Source: JBCCXZ01 sp965228005
GTDB lineage: Bacteria > Planctomycetota > Planctomycetia > Pirellulales > Lacipirellulaceae
Direction of reading: 5' to 3'
DNA length: 64,000 nt
Assembly (NCBI GenBank): GCA_965228005.1
Contig: CBDDGV010000001.1
Span: 1,240,001-1,304,000 of the forward strand
Under the pieces are notes generated by a model. The model searched no databases. It worked only from the letters and a program-made list of their open reading frames with translations, and was not told the origin of the DNA. Of the stretch, positions 41,321 through 54,360 are shown one piece after another; positions within the stretch are counted from its first letter, which is position 1, and each line of letters begins with the position of its first letter. The translations under genes were made by a program, and so were the position numbers.

Positions 41321-43687
41321 TCACTGCCTGTCGGCAAGCTCTTCTATCTGGTGAATGAAGAAGCAATAATCTGCCGCTCTTGTTCTAATATCCACTCCTC
41401 CGTAGTTGATGATGCAAAACTTGAAAGCAGCGTGGACTTCCGGGAAGTAGATCTTCTTATTCTCAAAATCATAAAGTCGAATCAAGCGATCCGTTTCTGT
41501 TATTGCCGCAAAAAAGTCCTTCGTTGTCTTATCAGAAGCGATGCCCGACGGAGTCAAGAGACCCACGCGACCCTTAGACGCGACGAGCGAATCAGCCAGC
41601 TCTGCAAAAACTGCATAGAGATTCGTTCGCCCTTTGCCTGTTAGCGGATACCTACCACTATTGCGACAGTACTCTCGCTGTGAATCGACTGTCTGCTTGG
41701 TTTGATCGTATCTCTCATAGAGAACAGCATCCGTGATTACTAGAGCCTCTACCAAGGCTTTGCGTTTGGCCCCTGTAGTAGCTGTTGCAATCTCCGGGGC
41801 GCTAAACGAGAAGAACTCGCGCTCAGACAGATCCATGCGTTCCCACGGCGGGTTGCCGATGACGCAGTCGAAGCCGGGTTCGTCGCGATTGAAGACTTCG
41901 GGGAAGCGTTCTCGCCAGTCGAACGCGTCTGGGTGGACCTCGGGGTCGTGCACCAGCGAGTTGCCGTGGACGATGTTCTCGGAGAGCTTGGCGAGCGTCT
42001 GGCCGCGGGCGGCGGAGCGGATCCAGAGGGCGAGCTGCGTGATCTCGACCGCCTCGGGCGAGAGGTCGACCCCGTAGAGGTTCTGCTGGAGGATCCACTG
42101 CGGGACCTGGGCGGCGAGGGTTTCTTCGTCGTCGCCGAGGTGGGTGAGGACTTCGAGGTACCGCTGCTCGAGCGCGTTGTAGGCCTGGAAGAGGAAAGCG
42201 CCGGAGCCGCAGGCGGGGTCGACGACCTTGAGGTTGCGGAGCACGTCGAGGCAAGCCTGCCAGTAGGCGCCCGTCTCGGGGGCGGCGCCGCGTCGGGCGT
42301 CCTCGGCGGGGGTGCCGTGTTCGACGGCGAGCTGGGTGAACCGCTCTTCGATCAGCTCGTCGACGGTGTACTGGACGATGCGGCTGGTGAGCTCGGGGGG
42401 CGTGTAGTAGATGCCGAGCCGCTTGCGTTTAGCCGACTGCGGCATGGCGCCGTACTGCTCGGCCTTCTCGGCGTCGCCGTAGACGCCGGTGGACTTGAGT
42501 TTTTCGAGCTCGGTGATGGAGCGTTCGAAGAGGTGGCCGAGGACGTCGAGGTTGACCTCGTCGGCGAAGTCGAAGGTCGAGATCGTGTGGAAGAAGTGGG
42601 TCCACTCGTCGTCGAGTTCGAGTTCGTCGGCTCCTGTTTCGGCGAAGAGCCCGCCGTTGTAGGCGGGGATTTCGCCGTTGGGTTTGTTGGGGTCGACGCG
42701 TCCGCCCTGGTCGACGAAGCGGAAGAGGGTTTTGAAGTTCTGCCAGCGGGGGTTGGTGATCTGCGAGAAGCCGGGGAGCTCGTCGTAGGCCCGCTTGAGG
42801 GTGTGGGTGGGGAGCAGGCCGCGGTCTTCGCAGAAGGCGATGAAGATGACGCGGTCGAGGAGGCGCTGGGCGTACTCGATGGCGGTTTCGAGCGGCAGCT
42901 CTTGTTCGCTGTGCAGGTGCTCGACGAAGTTGAGGCGGTGCTTGGAGTAGGCTTCGTAGAGGGCGTCGCCGGCTTCGCGTTGGCGGTTGGAGGTTTGCTT
43001 GAGGAGCTGGATCGCGCGGGGCTCTTCGCGGGCGGTTTTCTCGATGAGCCCGGCGCGGCGGAAGATGGCGTAGAAGCGGCGGAACTCTTGTTCGCTGCGG
43101 AGCGACTGGAGCGTGAAGTGCTCGTAGCGGCGTTTGGTGGATTCGCGTTCGTAGAGCCGGAAGCTGACCATGTTGGAGGCGATGCCCCAACGGCACTCGG
43201 GGGAGGTGTTGACGAGGTAGTCCCAGAGCTGGTCGACGGCGGTGCGGCCGTTGGAGCGGTCGCGGTCGAGGTGGACCTTGGGGCCCTTGAGTTCGATGAC
43301 GGCCAGGGGCTTCTGCGGCTGGTTCTGGCGGAAGAAGCCGAGGACGCCGTCGGGGGTTTGGCCGGCGAGGTTGTGTTCCTGCTCGAGGTGCCAGACGTCG
43401 GTATTCTCGGTGGCCCAAGCGTAGCCTAGAGCGGCGCTGAACACGTCTTCCAGGAATTTTCCTTGGAGGTTTTTTTCTTTCTGGGTGGCGAGCCTGCCGG
43501 AGGCCTCCATATCGGCCCACTTGATGAGGATCTGGTGGGCTTCTTGCCAAGGTTCTTGTTCGAGGCGGTTGTCTTCGGCGGCCGCCTTGGCGAAGCGGGC
43601 GAGGAAAAGGCGGTCGGTCTTCGGCTGCCGCTGGGCGACCGGGTTTTCCTGCGCGAGGAGGGTGGGTTTTTGCTTCTTCTTCCCCAT
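41321..43687 (-). CDS. N-terminal part of split type IIG enzyme: nuclease and methyltransferase domains
   Basis: 788 residues up to the premature TGA. Contains the nuclease motif, a helical linker and the complete methyltransferase motifs, but lacks the target-recognition domain. On its own it would have no sequence specificity and is unlikely to be a working enzyme, although it could act together with the separate C-terminal piece. Confidence 0.8.
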   Translation of the reverse strand: MGKKKQKPTLLAQENPVAQRQPKTDRLFLARFAKAAAEDNRLEQEPWQEAHQILIKWADMEASGRLATQKEKNLQGKFLEDVFSAALGYAWATENTDVWHLEQEHNLAGQTPDGVLGFFRQNQPQKPLAVIELKGPKVHLDRDRSNGRTAVDQLWDYLVNTSPECRWGIASNMVSFRLYERESTKRRYEHFTLQSLRSEQEFRRFYAIFRRAGLIEKTAREEPRAIQLLKQTSNRQREAGDALYEAYSKHRLNFVEHLHSEQELPLETAIEYAQRLLDRVIFIAFCEDRGLLPTHTLKRAYDELPGFSQITNPRWQNFKTLFRFVDQGGRVDPNKPNGEIPAYNGGLFAETGADELELDDEWTHFFHTISTFDFADEVNLDVLGHLFERSITELEKLKSTGVYGDAEKAEQYGAMPQSAKRKRLGIYYTPPELTSRIVQYTVDELIEERFTQLAVEHGTPAEDARRGAAPETGAYWQACLDVLRNLKVVDPACGSGAFLFQAYNALEQRYLEVLTHLGDDEETLAAQVPQWILQQNLYGVDLSPEAVEITQLALWIRSAARGQTLAKLSENIVHGNSLVHDPEVHPDAFDWRERFPEVFNRDEPGFDCVIGNPPWERMDLSEREFFSFSAPEIATATTGAKRKALVEALVITDAVLYERYDQTKQTVDSQREYCRNSGRYPLTGKGRTNLYAVFAELADSLVASKGRVGLLTPSGIASDKTTKDFFAAITETDRLIRLYDFENKKIYFPEVHAAFKFCIINYGGVDIRTRAADYCFFIHQIEELADRQ

Positions 43688-43789
43688 GCGGGTGAGTGTA
43701 GCCCGTTGCCGTTGGTGAGTCACCGGGGGCGGGAACGGCTTGGGGGCTTCACTCCAGGTCGAGCCGGAGGCGGCTCGTGGGCTTGAAGC

Positions 43790-44089
43790 GTGCAGCGTCC
43801 CGGGCGGGTCATCGGGGGCTCGATCAACGGACTCGCCGGCCCCTGGATCGACATCAGCGAAGCGATCAACCCCGACCCCAACGCACAGGACGTCACCGGT
43901 TTCTGGGGGATCGTCGACCCCGACGGCATCACCGATGTCGCCTTCCGAGTCGACCCCGCTTTCGGCTCCCGCCTTGAGGTCTACTGGCTGACGTCGATGG
44001 CCATCACCCAGGTGCCCGAGCCCGCCACGGCCACGCTGCTCGGCCTCGCCGCCGCCGGCCTGGCCGTCACCGGCCGCCGTCGCCGGTGA
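43790..44089 (+). pseudogene. 5'-truncated PEP-CTERM protein fragment
   Basis: Only about 99 codons remain, with an in-frame stop just upstream and no signal peptide or convincing start. The remaining part, GFWGIVDPDGITDVAFRVDPAFG and then VPEPATATLLGLAAAGLAVTGRRRR, is a normal C-terminal end of a PEP-CTERM protein. It starts about 50 bases from the start of the restriction-modification gene, so the missing part was probably lost when that gene arrived. It is followed by a strong terminator. Confidence 0.65.
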
Positions 44090-44117
44090 GCCGGCACGCC
44101 TACCTCAACCAAACAAC

Positions 44118-44149
44118 GCCGGGGACGGTTTCGTCCCCGGCTTTTTTTG
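44118..44149 (+). terminator. strong rho-independent terminator
   Basis: GCCGGGGACG and CGTCCCCGGC form a perfect 10-bp stem with a GTTT loop, followed by TTTTTTTG. It lies 28 bases after the stop of the truncated PEP-CTERM fragment, suggesting that this fragment once was a complete expressed gene. Confidence 0.9.
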
Positions 44150-44229
44150 TTGCGCGGTTGCAAACGCAACTTGGGGTCGCTGGGTTGCTGAGGTTGGGAC
44201 AACCGCTGCACACTCATCCAAGACCCTGT

Positions 44230-44261
44230 GCGAACACGCGGCAGGACGCCAACAGTCGGGC
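44230..44261 (+). repeat. 32-bp imperfect direct repeat, right copy
   Basis: Matches 39960-39991 at 27 of 32 positions, including the first 13. The surrounding 44090-44458 stretch otherwise holds only the terminator; no gene was seen in it. Confidence 0.55.
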
Positions 44262-44458
44262 GTACGGAAGCCGGACAGGCCGCCTTCGGGTACGATCTTG
44301 GAGCACACGGCGCCGGAGACGCTGCACCCGTGTGCGATCCGCGTGTGCTCGCCTTGCTCCCGAGAGCCCTGTAGGTTGGCACAGTTGCTGGCCCAAGTTC
44401 TACAAGAGATCCCTACTTTCCGATCGTCCCGCTGCCCTGGTTGCTGAGGAGGTTATCG

Positions 44459-45643
44459 ATGGCGTTTCCCCTGAAGGCGGCCCGGGCGTGCCTCTTCGCG
44501 CTGTGCGGCTGGTTGGCCGCGGGTTCGGTTTCTGCCGGGGCAGAAACGAACACCGTGATCGAGGAGCTTACCTTCGAGGTGTCGCCCGAGCGGGTGGCGG
44601 ACTTCCTGCGTCACGATGCAGACATCTGGACCGCTCTGCTGGCGGGCCAAGAGGGCTTCTTGGGGAAACGCGTCTGGACGTCGCCGGAGCACCCGGGGCG
44701 CGTGCGGTTGGTGATCGAGTGGCGTAGCCGGGCAGCGTGGCACGCGGTTCCGCCGGAGCAGTTGTCGCAGACCGATCGGCGGTTCAAGAAAGCGATGGGC
44801 GGGGATCGGGCGTACCGCATGATCAGCTCACGCGCGTTCGACGCATTGACCATCCCGCCGTCGGTAGGCGGCGGCCTGGGTTCCTACGATTTGACGTCCT
44901 ACGCCGAGGAGTGGTTGTCAGAACCCCAATCGATCGTGGTCCCTCACGACAGGGTCTTCCACAAAGAGAAGAAGTACCGGGCCGTGCCGCTGCGTCGCGT
45001 GCTGCAGCTTGCTTTCGATCTTGAGTCGCTAGAGGCCGGCGGGGTGCGTCTCGCGTTCGAGTGCCGCGACGGCTACCAGGCCACGATGCTGCTGTCGGAG
45101 GCATTGGCGGCCGACGGTTGGGTAGCGGTCGCGGACCTCGAGGCCGGGCCGGGCCGAACCTGGACCGAGAACCCCGAGACGGGCGGCAAGCCTTCGCTGG
45201 CGCCTTACTACGTCGTGTGGCGTGTGGAAGCCGGAGCTGCCGCCAAGCTCCCTTGGCCTTACGCGGTGGAGCGGTTGCGGCTGGTTAAGGACGGGGCCTT
45301 CTACAAGGCGGCCTACCCGCACGGTTCGCCCGAGGCGGCGGGCGGGTTCGAGGCCTTCCGCAAGCACTGTGCGACCTGCCACTCGGTGAACGGCGCCGGG
45401 GGCCTGCTGGGCGGGGAGTTGAACACGCCGGTGAGCGTCACCCAATACTGGAAGCCGGAGCACTTGCGGGCGTACATCCGGAACCCATCGGCTTACCAGG
45501 CCGGCAGCCGGATGCCCGCTATGAAGCACGTTCCGGAAGCGGAACTGGACGCTTTGCTGGCCTACCTGCGGGTGATGGCGGACACAGCGCCGCCGGAGTC
45601 GAAGGCGGCGGGGGAAGACGCACACACGCCGCCGGTAGAATAA
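44459..45643 (+). CDS. secreted ABM-like (TIGR03792-type) domain fused to cytochrome c
   Basis: 394 residues from the ATG at 44459, six bases after AGGAGG. Signal peptide to about residue 30. Residues about 35-125 (VIEELTFEV, FLRHDADIWTALLAGQEGFLGKRVW, RLVIEWRSRAAWHAVP) resemble the antibiotic-biosynthesis-monooxygenase-like fold seen in TIGR03792 proteins. A middle region of about 150 residues (EEWLSEPQSIVVPHDRVFHKEKKYRAVPLRRVL) looks like an oxidoreductase molybdopterin-type fold fragment. The C-terminus is a class I cytochrome c: haem motif CATCH (C304, C307, H308) and probable Met ligand in SRMPAMKHV. A periplasmic redox protein; partner unknown. Confidence 0.8.
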   Translation: MAFPLKAARACLFALCGWLAAGSVSAGAETNTVIEELTFEVSPERVADFLRHDADIWTALLAGQEGFLGKRVWTSPEHPGRVRLVIEWRSRAAWHAVPPEQLSQTDRRFKKAMGGDRAYRMISSRAFDALTIPPSVGGGLGSYDLTSYAEEWLSEPQSIVVPHDRVFHKEKKYRAVPLRRVLQLAFDLESLEAGGVRLAFECRDGYQATMLLSEALAADGWVAVADLEAGPGRTWTENPETGGKPSLAPYYVVWRVEAGAAAKLPWPYAVERLRLVKDGAFYKAAYPHGSPEAAGGFEAFRKHCATCHSVNGAGGLLGGELNTPVSVTQYWKPEHLRAYIRNPSAYQAGSRMPAMKHVPEAELDALLAYLRVMADTAPPESKAAGEDAHTPPVE

Positions 45644-45647
45644 AATG

Positions 45648-45677
45648 AGAGGGCCGGGGGTGCACCCCCGGCCCTCT
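45648..45677. terminator. perfect 30-bp palindrome between convergent genes
   Basis: AGAGGGCCGGGGGTG followed by its exact complement, five bases after the cytochrome c stop. Very stable in either orientation; no T-run follows. Likely a transcription end or stabilising hairpin shared by the converging genes. Confidence 0.55.
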
Positions 45678-45781
45678 AGGCGCGTGCCGATCGGTTTGGC
45701 GAACTCGCCCTGCTCCTTGCAGTGCTTCGTGAGAATCCCTTCTCCGCGGTTCCCCGGGCACGCGCCACGTTTGGGTGCTGC

Positions 45782-46600
45782 TCAGGCAACGCAGGCGGAG
45801 GCGGAGGCGGTTTCGATTTTGGAGAGCGCCTCGACGACCTTCCGGGGGTCGAGCGGCTTTCCGAACCAATGGGTGTAGCCGTCTTCGGGCGACAGGCCGG
45901 TCTCTTGGGCTGTCAGCCCGCTGATCACGAAGACGTGGGTCTGGTCGAAGCGGCTCTGCTCACGGAGCTGCCGCAGGAAGTCCTCGCCGTCGCAGCGGGG
46001 CATCTGCATGTCGAGCAGGATCACCCGGGGAGCGTCGTTGTCTTCGAGGTACTGCAGCGCCTCGACGCCGTCGGCCGCGGTGCTGACGCGGTAGCCGCAC
46101 ATCCTCAGGAAACCGGCGAGGAGCTCTCGCTCGTTGTCGTCGTCGTCCACAACGAGGGCGACGCCGGGCTGGTCGGCGTTCTTTTCGATCCCGGTGAGCA
46201 GGCCTTCGCTGGAGAAGACTTGGTGGGAGCTGAGCCCTTCGAGCCTGCGGCAGATGGCCTCGAACATCTCATCGGGCTCGAGTTGGGCGCGGCCTTCGTC
46301 GCCGCCGCCCGACCTGCGTTGCATCTCGGCACGCTTCTGGTAGACGTGCAGCCGCAGGCTGAGTTCGTGCAACGCGTTGCGGAGCTCGTGGCGGAGGGTC
46401 TGCGGGAGGCGGATGACGTGCGGCTTCGGCTTGGGTTCGCCGGGCTCGTTTTTCTGGAGTTCGTCTCGGAGGATGCGGACCTCCATGGGGGCGTCGACGC
46501 CTACGCGGACCTTCGAGCCCTTGATATCCAGGATCTCAACCGAGATGCCGAGTTCGGGGAAGCAAACCTTCTGGTTCTTGTTTCGGGAGAGGACGAGCAT
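45782..46600 (-). CDS. CsrA-receiver domain fusion protein
   Basis: 272 residues from the ATG at 46600, with AAGGAG upstream; a longer frame to 46852 is not supported. Residues 1-50 are a full CsrA (MLVLSRNKNQKV, VRVGVDAPMEVRILRDEL), keeping L4 and R44, the RNA-contacting positions. Residues about 64-95 form a helix with HELRNAL (H71), reminiscent of a histidine kinase H-box. Residues 147-265 are a CheY-like receiver with acidic pocket DDDD, phospho-acceptor D197 (LLDMQMP), S227 and K248 (FGKPLD). This suggests translation control by phosphorylation. The large histidine kinase gene about 1 kb away, oppositely transcribed, is a candidate partner. Confidence 0.88.
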   Translation of the reverse strand: MLVLSRNKNQKVCFPELGISVEILDIKGSKVRVGVDAPMEVRILRDELQKNEPGEPKPKPHVIRLPQTLRHELRNALHELSLRLHVYQKRAEMQRRSGGGDEGRAQLEPDEMFEAICRRLEGLSSHQVFSSEGLLTGIEKNADQPGVALVVDDDDNERELLAGFLRMCGYRVSTAADGVEALQYLEDNDAPRVILLDMQMPRCDGEDFLRQLREQSRFDQTHVFVISGLTAQETGLSPEDGYTHWFGKPLDPRKVVEALSKIETASASACVA

Positions 46601-47099
46601 CGCTTGGGTCTCCTTACCAGCCCGGATGGCCTTGCGGAGACCGGGTCTAGGCGGGGAGCAGGCCGCCGATACTCGCGCTCCGCGAAGAGCACGCGGCGCA
46701 AAAGCGCAATACGGCAGGTCTGCTGCTTGATTGTATCGGCCCGTCCGTGCCGTGACTCCGTTGCGCAATCCGTGGCGCTGGAGCGACCGCTCAGTTTCCT
46801 TCAAAGAGACGGCCGTTCCGCAAGTTTTTTCGAATGTGCGTGGCCGTGTCAATACGGGAATTCATGGGTCGCTGTGCTAGCTTGCGCAGGAAGGGATGGA
46901 CCAGTATTTGCCGCAAAACAGCGCGCAGCGCTAGCAGAAAACAAGAGGCACGGTCAGACGTTGACACAGGCCAGACGATACCTAGATTGGTGCCCCAAAG
47001 GTGGCGCGCCCGGGGTAAAGGAGTAGATGATCTCGGGCATCGTGTTTTTCGTTCCAGTTGGTACTGATACGTTTCTCTAGGTTCACGGACGACGCATAG
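46601..47099. other. 500-bp intergenic region
   Basis: Upstream of the CsrA-receiver gene on the minus strand and of a small plus-strand frame. It must contain the promoter of the former. Open frames here look random and no RNA gene was recognised. Confidence 0.4.
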
Positions 47100-47306
47100 A
47101 TGGCAGCGATTTCCTTGAAGGAACTCAAACAACTTCGATCGACTCTCATTGCACACCGACTTCAACACGAGCGCCTGGTCACGGAGATGCAAGTCCTCCG
47201 TGAGAACTGCCAGATGCTCCGAGCGGAGTTGCGCACCAGCCGATCCTCGGAGGATGGCCTCGGGGACGAAGCCGTGGCCGCGGCGTATCACAACCTGGTG
47301 ACCTAG
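47100..47306 (+). CDS. hypothetical small coiled-coil protein
   Basis: 68 residues starting ATG at 47100, with no strong ribosome-binding site. Heptad-like spacing (LKELKQLRSTLIAHRLQHERLVTEMQVLRENCQMLRAEL) predicts one helix or a coiled coil, then a short acidic tail. No homologue is recognised. It lies between the CsrA-receiver protein and the hybrid kinase. The 47307-47662 stretch after it holds nothing recognisable. It could be a chance frame. Confidence 0.35.
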   Translation: MAAISLKELKQLRSTLIAHRLQHERLVTEMQVLRENCQMLRAELRTSRSSEDGLGDEAVAAAYHNLVT

Positions 47307-47662
47307 AGCCAAGCCCGCCTGCCCAGCGGCCGCGTAGTCGATGGGCTCCCCAAAAGGCGGGCGTGAGTGAAACGGCGATCGCGCGTGTTCGGCTGCCCGC
47401 AACCGGTTTCGCCCGGCGCAGGCCTCCCCGCTTCGACGCCGCAAGGCTCGGTGTGAAACACATTCTCTGGGCTTCGGGCTGACTGCTCCCCCGCTTGCTC
47501 CCGGGTGAGTTGTGTCTTTATCTATGCGCCGATTCGGCCAGACCGATTGGCTTTTCTAGAACAGAAGCGATAGCATTGGCTTTCGGGGAACCCGGACCCC
47601 GCCGCCTGTAAGCGGGGCTGGCGTCTGTCCCCCGCCTTGTAGATGCGTGTCGACTTATTCTC

Positions 47663-51721
<4,059 letters not shown>

Positions 51722-51901
51722 CCGCCGCCTGCCAGGCGCCCATGGGATGCCAGCGGCTCTGCCTTCGTGAGGGCCACAAGCGGCCGCATTGCCTGCAAAC
51801 GGGCGTGTCGCCGGGCGTTTGCCCGGCCGTGTCTGGCTCCCTATACTCTGGTTCGCACCTCGTTGCTTGGTACCCACCCCACCGTTTCGAGCCCGAAATC
51901 T

Positions 51902-52840
51902 ATGGACCCTTCTCGTCGCGCGTTCCTGAAGACCACAGCCGCCGCTGGAGTCGCCAGCCTGGGAGTTGCCCCGTTGAATGAATCGTTCGCCGCTGAGACC
52001 AGTGACCCGCTCTATAAGATCTCGGTCGCCGAGTACTCCCTGCACCGCATGATCGGCGCGGGGGAACTCGACCCACTGGACTACGGCCCCTTCTGCAAAG
52101 AGAAGTTCGGCGTCGACGCGGTCGAGTACTGGATGGGCCCCTTCAAGGACAAGGGGAAGGACACCGCCTACCTCGGCGAGATGCACAAACGGAGCGTCGA
52201 CGCGGGCGTTGAGGAGCTGCTGATCATGGTCGACATCCCCGACGGGAAGGGGAAGCTCGGCAACCCGGACGAGGCGGCCCGTCAGCTCGCCGTGGAGGTC
52301 CATTACCCCTGGGTCGAGGCGGCCAAGATGATGGGGTGCCACTCGATCCGCGTGAACGCCCAGTCCGACGGGCCCCGGGAGGAGCAGATGAAGCTCGCGG
52401 CCGACGGGCTGCGGAAGCTGAGCGAGTTCGCCGCCCCGCTGGGTATCAACGTCATCGTGGAGAACCACGGGGGCTATTCTTCGGACGGCGCCTGGTTGGC
52501 CGAAGTTATGAAGATGGTCGACTTGCCGAACTGCGGCACGCTCCCCGACTTCGGGAACTTCCGCCTCTGGGGCGACGAGTGGTACGACCGCTACCAGGGC
52601 GTCGAGGAGCTGATGCCCTACGCCAAAGCGGTCAGCGCCAAGTCGCACAGCTTCGACAGCGACGGGAACGAGAGAGACACCGACTACACCCGCATGATGG
52701 AGATCGTGCTGGCTGCGGGTTACCGCGGCTATGTCGGCATCGAGTGGGAGGGCCCGGACCCCGCCTCGGAAGTCGAGGGGGTCCTGTTGACCAAGCGGCT
52801 CCTGGAACGGGTCCGCGAGAGCATCCCCGCCCCGGCCTGA
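51902..52840 (+). CDS. sugar phosphate isomerase/epimerase-like TIM-barrel protein with Tat signal
   Basis: 312 residues from the ATG at 51902. The leader SRRAFLKTTAAAGVASLG is a twin-arginine signal, so export is expected. The barrel belongs to the xylose isomerase-like/AP endonuclease 2 superfamily: YSLHRMI, VDAVEYWMGPF, VIVENHGG, LPDFGNFR, KSHSFDSDG and YVGIEWEG hold the usual Glu, Asp and His metal ligands. Such exported isomerases are frequent in planctomycetes; the substrate is unknown. Confidence 0.88.
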   Translation: MDPSRRAFLKTTAAAGVASLGVAPLNESFAAETSDPLYKISVAEYSLHRMIGAGELDPLDYGPFCKEKFGVDAVEYWMGPFKDKGKDTAYLGEMHKRSVDAGVEELLIMVDIPDGKGKLGNPDEAARQLAVEVHYPWVEAAKMMGCHSIRVNAQSDGPREEQMKLAADGLRKLSEFAAPLGINVIVENHGGYSSDGAWLAEVMKMVDLPNCGTLPDFGNFRLWGDEWYDRYQGVEELMPYAKAVSAKSHSFDSDGNERDTDYTRMMEIVLAAGYRGYVGIEWEGPDPASEVEGVLLTKRLLERVRESIPAPA

Positions 52841-52875
52841 TCCCGGCTCAGATCACCGATTCCACACACGCCACT

Positions 52876-52900
52876 AGGCGGCCTCAGGGCCGCCTTTTTT
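52876..52900 (+). terminator. rho-independent terminator
   Basis: AGGCGGCC and GGCCGCCT form a perfect 8-bp stem with a TCAG loop, followed by TTTTT. It ends the isomerase-like gene. From here to 53195 no gene or other element was recognised. Confidence 0.85.
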
Positions 52901-53195
52901 CGTGCGCCGGACCTTCGGCAAAACGGCCACCACGCTCCAGTCGTTCCCGGAAGAAAGAACTGGACACCCCCCAAAAAGGGAATGGGGGCGTGCACACTTT
53001 TTGAGCAGTCCGGCCGGAGTCGGCCCGTGCAGCCTCTGCCCGAAAATAGGCAGCCGCCCGTGCTCGCCGTAAGTGCAAGCACTGCAACACCCTATGTGAT
53101 GCAGTTGTCAGCTAGCGAACGATGGAGCAACAGGATGGTCCTTGGAGGCCACCGAGATGGTTCTCCCCGGCAGAGCAAGTAAGGAGACTTAACCC

Positions 53196-53756
53196 GTGCT
53201 GACGCAGACAAACGAGAAATACCAAGAAGTCCTCACCGTGGCCGATAACCTCTATCGGCAAGACCCCGACTGGGTCACCTACTTCCGTGAGGTGCTGGGC
53301 ATCGACGGCGCAGTCCGCAAGGCTTTCCCCAGCTTCGACGAGCTGGCCGCCTTCGAGCAGAGCGAGGAGTTCGAGAAGATCCAGAAGCAGCTGGTGAAGC
53401 TGCGGGAGAAGCGGACAACCGCAGACGCCGACACCGAGCCCACCCGGGTGATCACGGTCCGGCTGCCCAAGAGCATGCACGAGTACCTGCGTACGGAGGC
53501 CCATGACCTGCGTACTAGCATGAACAAGCTGTGCATCTCGAAGCTGCTGCAAGTGATCGGTGAAGAGATGATCCCGAACGAGCGGGCCGGCTCGAACGGC
53601 TCCCGCCCGTCGAAGCCGGCACCGGCGGCGACGCCGACGCAGTCGTTCGGCCAGACGCCGGGCGCCGCGGCCCCGCAGGCCCGCCCGCAGCAGCCGCTCC
53701 GCACGCCGGAAGGCCAGACGCCGCCGCCGTTCAAGCCGAACCAGCCGCGTTTCTGA
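53196..53756 (+). CDS. hypothetical protein with ribbon-helix-helix-like centre and Pro-rich tail
   Basis: 186 residues, GTG start with AAGGAG upstream. The N-terminal half is helical (YQEVLTVADNLYRQDPDWVTYFREVLG, FEKIQKQLVKLREK). The centre, RVITVRLPKSMHEYLRTEAHDLRTSMNKLCISKLL, resembles ribbon-helix-helix/HicB-type DNA-binding folds. The C-terminal 55 residues are rich in Pro, Ala and Gln and probably disordered. A DNA-binding role is plausible but the targets are unknown. It is monocistronic, with a strong terminator after it. Confidence 0.75.
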   Translation: MLTQTNEKYQEVLTVADNLYRQDPDWVTYFREVLGIDGAVRKAFPSFDELAAFEQSEEFEKIQKQLVKLREKRTTADADTEPTRVITVRLPKSMHEYLRTEAHDLRTSMNKLCISKLLQVIGEEMIPNERAGSNGSRPSKPAPAATPTQSFGQTPGAAAPQARPQQPLRTPEGQTPPPFKPNQPRF

Positions 53757-53789
53757 GCCAGCCAACAGACTACTAGCTCTGCGTCAGCC

Positions 53790-53826
53790 GGGGCCGTCTC
53801 CTCAGAGGAGGCGGCCCCTTTTTTTT
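53790..53826 (+). terminator. rho-independent terminator
   Basis: GGGGCCGTCTCCT pairs with AGGAGGCGGCCCC (one G:U) and is followed by eight T. It serves the 53196 gene and lies 47 bases from the 3' end of the convergent RNase P RNA gene. Confidence 0.9.
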
Positions 53827-53872
53827 GGCTAAGAGCCAATGGCTCACAGCTAACGGCTCAGAAAAAGGCCCC

Positions 53873-54245
<373 letters not shown>

Positions 54246-54360
54246 GAGTGCACTTCTATTGTAACCGCCGACGCGTCGGTCGGCGGCTAGGTAGACCCTG
54301 ATTCGTTCCAGACGGTTCGGAATCGGACTCCGATGATGCAGAAAACCCTCATCCCCAGCG

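Larger units (their letters stand above)
40220..43687 (-). pseudogene. type IIG restriction-modification enzyme (Eco57I-like) split by one in-frame TGA
   Basis: A single 1156-codon frame is interrupted only by TGA at 41321-41323 (codon 789). The start at 43687 is chosen because the frame then opens with the basic MGKKKQKP segment. Upstream of the stop: a nuclease domain with TPDGVLG and VIELKGPK (PD-ExK type), SAM motif I DPACGSGAFL (D490) and motif IV NPPW (N612), marking an N6-adenine methyltransferase. Directly after the stop, in the same frame, comes the family-typical SLNPNTRTCPIF and TRRDADITKAIYQRVP, then the target-recognition domain. A CGA to TGA change would explain it. Probably inactive unless the stop is read through or is a sequence error. 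Confidence 0.85.

Noticed and set aside
41321..41323. TGA as selenocysteine or reassigned codon
   Set aside because: The position is not a redox site in this enzyme family, no SECIS-like hairpin was evident, and TGA is used as a normal stop elsewhere in the window.
46791..47444. 217-codon minus-strand frame upstream of the CsrA-receiver gene
   Set aside because: No domain, atypical composition, and it covers the expected promoter region.
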